From Thiobacillus sp. UBA2186 (GTDB taxonomy: Bacteria > Pseudomonadota > Gammaproteobacteria > Burkholderiales > Thiobacillaceae): a stretch of 5,579 nt of DNA. The notes under the pieces are model-generated. The model did not search any database. It was not told the DNA's origin and saw only the letters and a list, made by a program, of their open reading frames with translations. The stretch covers positions 4,485 through 10,063 of the forward strand of contig DCVO01000031.1 in the NCBI GenBank assembly GCA_002327405.1, written 5' to 3'. This document shows, piece after piece, positions 1 through 5,579 of the stretch (within the stretch, counting starts at the first letter, position 1; each line of letters opens with the position of its first letter). The translations under genes were made by a program, and so were the position numbers.

Positions 1-2253
1 CATGCCGTAGATCAGGCCGAAGTTGATGACCTTGGCCATGCGCCGCTGGTCCGAACTCACTTCGTCGAGGCCGGTGCCGAACACCTCGGAAGCGGTCGCG
101 GTGTGGATGTCGCGGTCCTCGGCAAAGGCCTTGAGCAGGCCCTCGTCGCCGGAGAGGTGCGCCATGATGCGCAGCTCGATCTGGGAATAGTCGGCCGACA
201 CGATAACCGAGCCCTGCGGCGCGATAAAGGCCTCGCGGATGCGGCGGCCCTCCTGGGTGCGCACCGGAATGTTCTGCAGATTGGGATCGGAACTCGACAG
301 CCGGCCGGTGACCGCGGTGGCCTGCGAATAGCTGGTGTGCACCCTGCCTGTGCTGCGGTTGATCATCTGCGGCAGCTTGTCGGTGTAGGTGGACTTGAGC
401 TTGGCCAGCCCACGGTATTCCAGCAGGGTCTTGGGCAGCGGATAGTCGGCGGCCAGGGTTTCCAGCACCTCCTCGTCGGTGGAGGGCTGGCCGCTCGGCG
501 TTTTCTTGATCACCGGCAGCTTCATCTCGGTGAAAAATATTTCCTGGATCTGCCTGGGCGAGTTGAGGTTGAACGGATGGCCGGCCAGCTGGTAGGCCTG
601 GTTCTCCAGCTTGAGCATGGCCTCGCCGAGTTCGCGCCCCTGCGCTGCGAGCTTGTCGCGGTCCAGCAGCACGCCGTTGCGCTCCATGCGGAACAGGATG
701 TCGGCCACCGGCAGCTCGATGGTTTCGTACACATGCTTCAAACCCGGCGCGCGTTCGATTTGCGGGTACAGCGCATCGTGCACGCGCAGGGTCACGTCGG
801 CATCTTCGGCGGCGTACCGGGTGGCGGTGTCGAGATCGACCTGGTCGAAGCCGATCTGCTTGGCGCCCTTGCCGGCCACGTCCTGGTAGGTGATGACCGA
901 CAGGCTGGTGAAGCGCGCGGCCAGGCTGTCGAGATCGTGCGGCATGTGCGACTCGGCGACGTAGGACTCCAGCAGGGTGTCGTGCGCGATGCCCTTGAGG
1001 CGGATGCCGTGGTTGGCCAGCACATGGCGATCGAACTTGAGGTTCTGGCCGATTTTCTGCGGCCGTTCGTTTTCCAGCCAGGGTTTGAGCTTGGCCAGCG
1101 CAGCCTCGCGGTTCAACTGGTCGGGCGCGCCGGGATAGCGGTGCGCCAGCGGCAGATAAGCCGCCTCGCCTTCGGTCACGGCGAAGGACATGCCCACCAG
1201 TTGCGCCGTCATCGAATCCAGCGCCGTGGTTTCGGTATCGAACGCGACCTGTTCGGCCTGGCTGATTTTTTCCAGCCAGGTGTCGAGCTGCGCCTCGGTA
1301 AGGAGGCATTCGTAGCCGGCGCGGTGGTCGGCATCGGCGGTTGCCGCGACGGTCGCGTTTTCCGGCGTTTCATCCGCTGCGCCCTGTGACTGCTCCGATG
1401 CGCGCAATTCGCGCAGCCAGGTGCGGAAGTCCTGGTTCTCGTAGAAGGCCAGCAGCTTTTCGCGGTCGGGCGCCTTTTTGGTAAGCGCTTCGGGCTCGAA
1501 GGCGAGATCGACATCGGTCTTGATGGTGACGAGCTTGCGCCCCGTGGGCAGCCAGTCGAGCGCCTTCCTGAGGTTCTCGCCCACCACGCCCTTGATCTCA
1601 TGGGCGCGTGCGACGATGTCGTCGAGGCTGCCATATTCGGACAGCCACTTGACGGCAGTTTTCGGCCCGACCTTTTCCACGCCGGGCACGTTGTCCACGC
1701 TGTCTCCGATGAGCGCGAGGTAATCGACGATGCGCGTCGCCGGCACGCCGAATTTTTCCTGCACGCCCTTTTCGTCGAGCACTTCGTTGCTCATGGTGTT
1801 GACCAGGGTGACGTGCTCGTTCACCAGCTGAGCCATGTCCTTGTCGCCGGTGGAGACAATGCTCTTCACGCCGTGCTTTTCCGCGTGCCTGACCAGGGTG
1901 CCGATGACGTCGTCGGCCTCGACGCCGTCGACGATGACGAGCGGCCAGCCCAGCGCGCGGATGCCTTCGAACAGGGGTTCGATCTGCACCGCCAGATCCT
2001 CGGCCATGGGCGGGCGGTTGGCCTTGTATTGGGGGTACCATTCATCGCGAAAGGTTTTGCCCTTGGGGTCGAACACGCAGGCGATATAATCGGCCGGGTA
2101 ATCCTTTTCCAGCTTCTTCAGCATGTTGATGGCGCCATAGACGGCGCCGGTCGGCTGGTTGTGGCGGTTGCGCAAATCCGGCAGGGCATGGAAAGCCCGA
2201 TAGAGGTAGGATGAGCCATCCACCAGCAGAAGGGTTTTTTGGGCTTCGTTCAA
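1..2253 (-). CDS. polA: DNA polymerase I, partial (3' end beyond the left edge)
   Basis: DNA polymerase I fills gaps in excision repair and replaces RNA primers on the lagging strand. The 751 visible residues read without interruption. The 5'-nuclease domain starts with LLLVDGSSYLYRAFHALP (residues 8-25) and carries VEADD and GDSVDNVPG (183-191). The 3'-5' exonuclease has all three motifs: FDTET (D339, E341), IGQNLKFD (D408) and YAAED (Y480, D484). The polymerase domain has motif A DYSQIELR (D688, E693) and the O-helix RRMAKVINFGLIYG (R737, K741, F745, Y749). These match E. coli D355/E357, D424, Y497/D501, D705/E710 and R754/K758/F762/Y766 at a constant offset of 16-17, so all three activities look intact as far as visible. 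About 160 C-terminal residues, including motif C, lie outside. The start is TTG (2251-2253), chosen because it lines up with the E. coli N-terminus. No strong Shine-Dalgarno precedes it, and in-frame TTG codons also lie at 2275-2277 and 2281-2283, so the exact start is less sure than the gene. Confidence 0.97.
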   Translation of the reverse strand, partial: MNEAQKTLLLVDGSSYLYRAFHALPDLRNRHNQPTGAVYGAINMLKKLEKDYPADYIACVFDPKGKTFRDEWYPQYKANRPPMAEDLAVQIEPLFEGIRALGWPLVIVDGVEADDVIGTLVRHAEKHGVKSIVSTGDKDMAQLVNEHVTLVNTMSNEVLDEKGVQEKFGVPATRIVDYLALIGDSVDNVPGVEKVGPKTAVKWLSEYGSLDDIVARAHEIKGVVGENLRKALDWLPTGRKLVTIKTDVDLAFEPEALTKKAPDREKLLAFYENQDFRTWLRELRASEQSQGAADETPENATVAATADADHRAGYECLLTEAQLDTWLEKISQAEQVAFDTETTALDSMTAQLVGMSFAVTEGEAAYLPLAHRYPGAPDQLNREAALAKLKPWLENERPQKIGQNLKFDRHVLANHGIRLKGIAHDTLLESYVAESHMPHDLDSLAARFTSLSVITYQDVAGKGAKQIGFDQVDLDTATRYAAEDADVTLRVHDALYPQIERAPGLKHVYETIELPVADILFRMERNGVLLDRDKLAAQGRELGEAMLKLENQAYQLAGHPFNLNSPRQIQEIFFTEMKLPVIKKTPSGQPSTDEEVLETLAADYPLPKTLLEYRGLAKLKSTYTDKLPQMINRSTGRVHTSYSQATAVTGRLSSSDPNLQNIPVRTQEGRRIREAFIAPQGSVIVSADYSQIELRIMAHLSGDEGLLKAFAEDRDIHTATASEVFGTGLDEVSSDQRRMAKVINFGLIYGM
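2063..2090 (+). promoter_or_regulatory. Candidate sigma70 promoter for the LOG-family gene, inside polA
   Basis: A perfect TATAAT lies at 2085-2090, with TTGGGG (three of six consensus bases) at 2063-2068 and a 16-bp spacer. It points rightward and would start transcription near 2097, leaving a 5' leader of about 170 nt before the GTG at 2270. It sits within polA codons (the hexamer overlaps Asp-Tyr-Ile codons on the other strand), so it may be chance. It is offered because the divergent starts leave almost no intergenic room for a promoter. Confidence 0.3.
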
Positions 2254-2256
2254 TTC

Positions 2257-2263
2257 GAAGGAA
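2257..2263 (+). promoter_or_regulatory. Ribosome binding site for the LOG-family gene
   Basis: GAAGGAA ends six bases before the GTG at 2270-2272, which is normal Shine-Dalgarno spacing. It decides the choice of GTG over the in-frame TTG five codons downstream. The site lies wholly within the 16-bp gap to the polA start. Confidence 0.7.
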
Positions 2264-2269
2264 ATTTCT

Positions 2270-2998
2270 GTGAACAAAAACAAGTTGCCTGAACTCGCCG
2301 ATCCGCGCGACACGGCGGAAATCGATTACTCGGCCCGCGAATCCTGGCGGCTGTTCGGCATTATGGCAGAGTTCGTCGAAGCCACCGAACGCCTGGCCGA
2401 GATCCGCCCGGCGGTATCGATTTTCGGCAGCGCGCGCACGCCGCCCGACCATGGCTATTACCTATTGACCGAACAGCTCGCGCGCCAGCTGTCGGATGCC
2501 GGCTTTTCCGTCATATCCGGCGGCGGCCCCGGCATCATGGAAGCGGCCAACAAGGGCGCCTATTTCGGCAAGTCGCCCAGCGTCGGCCTCAACATCCAGC
2601 TGCCGCACGAGCAGCGCAGCAACCCTTTCCAGGACATCAGCCAGACTTTTCACCATTTCTTCGCGCGCAAGGTGATGTTCGTCAAGTTCGCTGCCGCCTA
2701 CGTGGTCATGCCCGGCGGTTTCGGCACGCTGGACGAACTGATGGAGGCGCTGACCCTGGTGCAGACCGGCAAGACCCGCACAATTCCCATCATCCTGGTC
2801 GGCTCCGAGTTCTGGGCAGGACTGCTGGACTGGTTCAAGACGTGCCTGGTGAAGGAAGGCATGATCGACCCGCGGGACATGAACCTGATCCAGGTCATCG
2901 ACCAGCCGGCGGACGTGGTCGAGGCCATCTTCAGTCACTACGAAAAACGCGGCTTCACGCCGACCATGAGCGAACGCGAAATCCAGCTCAATCTGTAA
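2270..2998 (+). CDS. LOG family (TIGR00730-type) nucleoside 5'-monophosphate phosphoribohydrolase
   Basis: Members of this Rossmann-fold family hydrolyse the N-glycosidic bond of nucleoside 5'-monophosphates, giving free base and ribose 5-phosphate. Plant and some bacterial members act on cytokinin ribotides and others on ordinary AMP or pyrimidine nucleotides, so the substrate here is open. Visible landmarks in the 242 residues are AVSIFGSAR (48-56), the glycine-rich loop SGGGPGIMEAANKGAY (83-98), FFARKVMF (130-137, R133-K134) and the signature PGGFGTLDE (148-156). R133 and E156 are the expected active-site pair. The protein has about 45 residues ahead of the Rossmann core (ESWRLFGIMAEFVEATERLAEIRP, 24-47), a form I associate with proteobacterial members; it is shorter than E. 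coli PpnN. There is no signal peptide, so it is cytoplasmic. The GTG start has a good ribosome binding site. The gene diverges from polA and is probably first in an operon with the next two genes. A 'lysine decarboxylase' label, often given to this family, would be a misannotation. Confidence 0.92.
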   Translation: MNKNKLPELADPRDTAEIDYSARESWRLFGIMAEFVEATERLAEIRPAVSIFGSARTPPDHGYYLLTEQLARQLSDAGFSVISGGGPGIMEAANKGAYFGKSPSVGLNIQLPHEQRSNPFQDISQTFHHFFARKVMFVKFAAAYVVMPGGFGTLDELMEALTLVQTGKTRTIPIILVGSEFWAGLLDWFKTCLVKEGMIDPRDMNLIQVIDQPADVVEAIFSHYEKRGFTPTMSEREIQLNL

Positions 2999-3052
2999 GC
3001 TGCCGGCGTTTTTGGGCTATTTTGAAAGTAGAATTGCCAACGGACATCAACC

Positions 3053-3394
3053 ATGAAAAAAACCACGCAAACCCTTCTCGCCGTCCTCATGCTGGCCAGC
3101 CTGCCCGCCGTTGCGGCAGACAAGGCGCCGGCGCCGCCTGCCGGCAGCACCCCGGTTCCGGACGGCGCCCCCAAGCCCGGTGAAATCGAAGAGCCTTCGA
3201 TCACCATCCGCAGCCGAGGCGGCGAGCGCATCGAGGAATACCGCCTGCGCGGCAAGCTGTACATGATCCGCATCACCCCGCCCACGGGGGTTCCCTACTA
3301 CCTGATCGACCAGATGGGACGCGGAGAATTCACGCGTCACGAAGGGCCGGCGGCGCCCACCGCAGTGCCGCACTGGGTGTTGAAAACTTTTTAA
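3053..3394 (+). CDS. DUF2782 family exported protein
   Basis: This is a small protein of unknown function. Residues 1-22 form a clear Sec signal peptide: MKK, then a hydrophobic core (TLLAVLMLASLP), then AVAA with cleavage likely after A21 or A22. No lipobox cysteine is present, so a soluble periplasmic protein is expected. A Pro/Ala-rich linker (23-45) leads to the conserved core (47-113), with EEYRLRGKLYMIRITPP, the PYYLID strand and the terminal PHWVLKTF, which I recognise as the DUF2782 pattern. The charged and aromatic strand-like segments suggest a compact beta fold, which is inference. The ATG is preceded by only a weak GGA at 3042-3044. The gene lies 54 bp after the LOG-family gene and 12 bp before the membrane protein gene, consistent with one transcript. 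From memory, DUF2782 genes often sit close to polA in beta- and gammaproteobacteria; the reason is unknown. Confidence 0.88.
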   Translation: MKKTTQTLLAVLMLASLPAVAADKAPAPPAGSTPVPDGAPKPGEIEEPSITIRSRGGERIEEYRLRGKLYMIRITPPTGVPYYLIDQMGRGEFTRHEGPAAPTAVPHWVLKTF

Positions 3395-3406
3395 GAATTA
3401 AGCAGC

Positions 3407-4141
3407 ATGAGCGAAGAACTACCGCGCCGCGTACCGGCGCGCGCCGGCTTTGAATGGGTGACGGGCGCATTCAGGCTGTTCATCAAAAGCCCGCTGATGC
3501 TGGGCGCGGCGAGCGCCATTTTTCTCGGCGCCTTGCTGATTCTCCAATTGATCCCTTACGCAGGCGCTGCCCTGGCTGAAATCCTCACCCCCATGCTGCT
3601 GGCCGGTTTCATGCGCGCCTTTCGCGCCATCGACGAAGGCTCTGAGCCGGAACTGCCCCATTTCGCCGCCGGTTTTCGCACCCATGCGGCCCCGCTCGCC
3701 ATGGTCGGCGCAATCTACCTCGGCATCCTGCTTGCCATCCTCTGGCTGATGAAACTGCTGGGGGTCGATTACCCGGCCATGATGCAGGCGATACAGGAAG
3801 GCGCCAGCCCCGAACAACTGGCGCAAGACCTGGAAGGCAAAGGCGCCTTGCTGCTGTTGGGCCTCGCGCTCGTCATCCCGGCAGTCGCCGCCACCTGGTA
3901 TGCGCCTGCGCTGGTGTTGTTCGGCAATGCGCATCCGCTGCAGGCCATGGGCCTCTCCCTCAAGGCCTGCGCAAGGAACTGGCTGGCGCTGTTGGTCAAC
4001 GGACTGGCCCTGATTCCGGTATTCCTGCTGGCCCTGATTCCCCTGATCGGCATGCTGGTCGCGGCACCCATCATGCTGGGTACCGCCTACCTGGGCTACC
4101 AGGCGATGTTTGCTTACAAGGATTCAGGGGCTAGGGACTAG
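3407..4141 (+). CDS. BPSS1780-type multi-pass inner membrane protein, unknown function
   Basis: The 244-residue protein is strongly hydrophobic, with likely membrane segments near residues 30-50, 53-70, 95-118, 146-172, 192-212 and 213-235. The short N-terminus (MSEELPRRVPARAGFEWVTG) is basic and probably cytoplasmic. The polar stretch 121-145 (DYPAMMQAIQEGASPEQLAQ...) is the largest non-membrane loop. The pattern WYAPALV (164-170) followed by HPLQAMGLSLKACARNWLALL (176-196) fits the BPSS1780 family as I recall it; no enzymatic or transport motif is visible. The ATG lies 12 bp after the DUF2782 stop with only weak Shine-Dalgarno character, which suggests translation coupled to the upstream gene. 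The last codons (SGARD, stop TAG) are made partly of a 7-bp tandem repeat, so the native C-terminus may have ended slightly differently. The gene converges on uvrD with a 4-bp gap. Confidence 0.82.
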   Translation: MSEELPRRVPARAGFEWVTGAFRLFIKSPLMLGAASAIFLGALLILQLIPYAGAALAEILTPMLLAGFMRAFRAIDEGSEPELPHFAAGFRTHAAPLAMVGAIYLGILLAILWLMKLLGVDYPAMMQAIQEGASPEQLAQDLEGKGALLLLGLALVIPAVAATWYAPALVLFGNAHPLQAMGLSLKACARNWLALLVNGLALIPVFLLALIPLIGMLVAAPIMLGTAYLGYQAMFAYKDSGARD

Positions 4142-4147
4142 GGGCTC
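4127..4147. repeat. Three-copy 7-bp tandem repeat across convergent stop codons
   Basis: The heptamers GGGGCTA, GGGACTA and GGGGCTC follow each other without gaps. The TAG stop of the membrane protein gene (4139-4141) spans the second/third unit boundary, and the TGA stop of uvrD (4146-4148, read on the minus strand) begins within the third unit. Each unit differs from the next by one or two bases. No T-rich hairpin accompanies it, so it does not look like a terminator. Confidence 0.7.
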
Positions 4148-5579
4148 ACGCCGCGCTGAGCTTGGCGTACTCCAGCGCCAGCCATTTGGTGCCGGCATCG
4201 CGAAACCTGACTTGCACGCGCGCATCGCTGCCGCGCCCTTCGAAGCTCACGATCACCCCGCTGCCGAACTTGGGATGCGCCACGTTCTGGCCGATGGCAA
4301 AGCCGCCTGCGCCCTGGCTGCCGCCGCTGTATGCGGCGGGCGCCGGCTCCTGCGCCCAGGCGGCGCTGCGCTTGTTGAGCGGCAGCAGCAGATTCTCAGG
4401 CAGCTCGGACAGAAAACGCGACGGCAGGCCATAGCGTACCTGGCCATGCAGCATGCGCGACTGTGCGTGGGTGAGGTACAGACGCCGGCGCGCGCGGGTG
4501 ATGGCCACGTACATGAGGCGGCGCTCCTCTTCCAGTCCGTCGGAATCGGCGAAGCTCTGCTCGTGCGGGAACAGGCCTTCTTCCAGGCCGGTGATGAACA
4601 CGCTGTGAAACTCCAGGCCCTTGGCGGCGTGCACGGTCATGAGCTGCAGCGCGTCGGTGCCGGCCCCGGCCTGGTGCTCGCCGGCCTCCAGCGCGGCGTG
4701 GGCAAGAAAGGCCTCCATCACGCTCTGGCCTTCGTCGTTAATCGGTGTGGGCCCAGCGTTTGCCTCCTCGTCAAATCGGTTTGGACCCGGCGTTTGCCCC
4801 CTCTCCCTCAGGGAGAGGGTTGGGGTGAGGGCATCGGGGAGAGGGTTGGGGTGAGGGCGCGCCTCCGGGTCCTGCTCGAACAGCGCGGCGGCGTTGACCA
4901 GTTCGTTGAGGTTTTCCAGGCGGTCCTGGCCGTCCTTCTCGTTCAGGTAGTAATCGGCCAGCCCCGACAGGTTGATGACCTGCTCCAGGGTTTCCGCCAG
5001 CGACAGGCCTTCGCAGGCTTCGCGCATTCTTTCCATCAGCGTGACGAAGGCAGGCAGGCCCTTGGCGGCATCGCGCTTGCCCGCACTTTGCGCCTGCGCC
5101 GCCAGCCACAGGCTCACGCCGCCGGATTTGGCCGCCTCCTGCAAATTTTCCAGAGACCTCGCGCCGATGCCGCGCGCGGGGAAATTGACGATGCGCAAAA
5201 ACGCCCCGTCGTCGTCGGGAAAGCTCATCACGCGCAGATAAGCCAGCGCGTGCTTCACTTCCTGGCGCTCGAAGAAGCGCAGGCCGCCGTAGACCTTGTA
5301 GGGAATGCCCGAGGTGAACAGCGCGTGTTCCAGCACGCGCGACTGCGCGTTGGAACGGTACAAGAGCGCCATGTCGGAGAGCGCAACGCCCTCGCGGTTG
5401 AGCGCCTTCACTTCGTCGACGATGAAGCCGGCCTCGTCCTGGTCGCCGTAGCCCTCGAACACGCGGATCGGCTCGCCCGCCCCCTCGTCGGTCCACAGGT
5501 TCTTGCCCAGGCGCTCGCGGTTTTTCGCGATCAGTTCGTTGGCCGCGGACAGGATGTTGCCGTGGCTGCGGTAGTTCTG
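4146..5579 (-). CDS. uvrD: DNA helicase II (UvrD), partial (5' end beyond the right edge)
   Basis: UvrD is a 3'-5' superfamily 1 helicase that displaces the incised strand in nucleotide excision repair and the nicked strand in mismatch repair. The 477 visible residues run in frame from QNYRS (motif IV) at the edge. Next comes LYRSNAQSRVLEHAL, then the 2B region up to RLENLNELVNAA, motif V LMTVHAAKGLEF (313-324) and motif VI EEERRLMYVAITRARRRLYL (350-369). SRFLSELPENLL and a short linker follow, then the C-terminal Tudor-like domain (430-477: GQNVAHPKFGSGVIVSFEG...WLALEYAKLSAA), which in relatives contacts RNA polymerase. About 250-280 N-terminal residues with the Walker motifs are outside the window. 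A start at 5462 (GTG, MFEGYG...) would be false, because the frame continues upstream with matching UvrD sequence. Residues about 241-280 come from a GC-rich repeat between two conserved parts of 2B, with no stop or frameshift. Whether the enlarged protein is fully active cannot be read from sequence. Confidence 0.97.
   Translation of the reverse strand, partial: QNYRSHGNILSAANELIAKNRERLGKNLWTDEGAGEPIRVFEGYGDQDEAGFIVDEVKALNREGVALSDMALLYRSNAQSRVLEHALFTSGIPYKVYGGLRFFERQEVKHALAYLRVMSFPDDDGAFLRIVNFPARGIGARSLENLQEAAKSGGVSLWLAAQAQSAGKRDAAKGLPAFVTLMERMREACEGLSLAETLEQVINLSGLADYYLNEKDGQDRLENLNELVNAAALFEQDPEARPHPNPLPDALTPTLSLRERGQTPGPNRFDEEANAGPTPINDEGQSVMEAFLAHAALEAGEHQAGAGTDALQLMTVHAAKGLEFHSVFITGLEEGLFPHEQSFADSDGLEEERRLMYVAITRARRRLYLTHAQSRMLHGQVRYGLPSRFLSELPENLLLPLNKRSAAWAQEPAPAAYSGGSQGAGGFAIGQNVAHPKFGSGVIVSFEGRGSDARVQVRFRDAGTKWLALEYAKLSAA
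4741..4803. repeat. Pair of imperfect 29-bp direct repeats
   Basis: Copy one is 4741-4769 and copy two is 4775-4803. They agree at 25 of 29 positions; both begin ATCGGT and share GCGTTTGCC. The offset is 34 bp, not a multiple of three, so in uvrD the copies are read in different frames (copy two as QTPGPNRF, copy one as ANAGPTPI). The similarity is therefore at the DNA level and not a peptide repeat. Confidence 0.8.
4799..4819. repeat. Perfect 9-bp-stem palindrome
   Basis: CCCTCTCCC (4799-4807) and GGGAGAGGG (4811-4819) are exact reverse complements around the loop TCA. A hairpin could form in either DNA strand and in the uvrD mRNA. No T-run follows in either direction, so it is not a canonical terminator. 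Copy two of the 29-bp repeat runs into its left arm. Confidence 0.85.
4811..4858 (+). repeat. Perfect 22-bp tandem duplication, G-run rich
   Basis: The 22 bases at 4811-4832 recur without mismatch at 4837-4858, separated by ATCG. Each copy has G-runs of 3, 3, 4 and 3 separated by AGA, TT and TGA; the second copy gains one more G on its left. The 26-bp period changes reading frame: the second copy reads RPHPNPLP and the first reads ALTPTLSLRERG. The first copy also forms the right arm of the palindrome. Confidence 0.9.

Larger units (their letters stand above)
4741..4858. repeat. Composite GC-rich repeat element inside uvrD
   Basis: About 118 bp of repetitive DNA interrupt the conserved part of uvrD between codons for ...FEQDPEA and ...NDEGQSVMEAFLAHAALEAGE. 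It holds two imperfect direct repeats, a palindrome and a perfect tandem duplication, listed separately. The translation (PHPNPLP, then TPTLSLRERG) is a phrase I recognise as the usual spurious translation of a GC-rich repeat dispersed in many proteobacterial genomes; this is recollection, not a search. E. coli UvrD has only a short acidic stretch at this place, which supports insertion. The exact ends are uncertain and no target-site duplication is clear. Confidence 0.8.

Noticed and set aside
103..1389. Long plus-strand open frame (428 codons)
   Set aside because: It lies entirely antisense to polA, whose frame carries all catalytic motifs. Its translation is a Gly/Val/Arg/His-rich mix typical of antisense shadows in GC-rich DNA.
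1600..2214. Plus-strand open frame of 204 codons
   Set aside because: It is antisense to the polA 5'-nuclease domain, with no recognisable domain and no clear ribosome binding site.
2042..2452. Minus-strand open frame spanning the polA start and the LOG gene 5' end
   Set aside because: It is out of frame with polA and antisense to a well-supported LOG-family gene; the composition looks like a shadow.
2996..3014. GCCGGC followed by TTTTT after the LOG-family stop, as a terminator
   Set aside because: GCCGGC is a 6-bp palindrome with no room for a loop, so it cannot form a terminator hairpin.
3009..3034. Promoter before the DUF2782 gene (TAGAAT at 3029-3034)
   Set aside because: The -10 match is good (5/6), but no -35 is found at 16-18 bp; TTTTTG at 3009-3014 gives a 14-bp spacer, which is too short.
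4144..4161. Hairpin GCTCA/TGAGC with an 8-base loop after the membrane protein gene
   Set aside because: The 5-bp stem is weak, no T-run follows in either direction, and it lies in uvrD codons, so it is not credible as a terminator.
1..5579. Defence system, phage, transposase, CRISPR array, tRNA or rRNA
   Set aside because: All the sequence is accounted for by five genes and short gaps of at most 54 bp. No regularly spaced repeats, RNA gene structures or mobile-element enzymes are visible.

Overview
The window is a dense, GC-rich stretch of ordinary chromosome, most likely from a betaproteobacterium. This assignment is inference from protein character: a BPSS1780-type membrane protein next to a DUF2782 protein, and polA and uvrD sequences of proteobacterial type. 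No genus can be named from the sequence alone.

Layout, left to right. Positions 1-2253 (minus) hold the start and about four fifths of polA, DNA polymerase I, which runs off the left edge right after the O-helix. Its start codon lies only 16 bp from the divergent GTG start of a LOG-family nucleoside 5'-monophosphate phosphoribohydrolase (2270-2998, plus). Two small uncharacterised genes follow in the same direction: a secreted or periplasmic DUF2782 protein (3053-3394) and a multi-pass membrane protein (3407-4141). The gaps between these three are 54 and 12 bp, so they are probably co-transcribed. Positions 4146-5579 (minus) hold the C-terminal two thirds of uvrD, DNA helicase II, which converges on the membrane protein gene with 4 bp between stop codons. 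No stretch longer than 54 bases lacks a gene.

The two flanking genes belong to the same job: UvrD removes the damaged oligonucleotide in nucleotide excision repair (and the nicked strand in mismatch repair), and Pol I refills the gap and trims with its 5' nuclease. The three middle genes have no shown link to repair. The LOG enzyme would split nucleoside monophosphates into free base and ribose 5-phosphate in the cytoplasm, and the other two point to the cell envelope.

The most unusual structure is a composite GC-rich repeat (about 4741-4858) inside the uvrD coding sequence. It has two imperfect 29-bp direct repeats, a 9-bp-stem palindrome and a perfect 22-bp tandem duplication that is rich in G-runs. 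The reading frame stays open through it and gains about 40 residues of low-complexity sequence. A second, smaller repeat (three 7-mers) spans the convergent stop codons of the membrane protein gene and uvrD. I found no RNA gene, CRISPR array, insertion sequence, defence system or other new multi-gene system.
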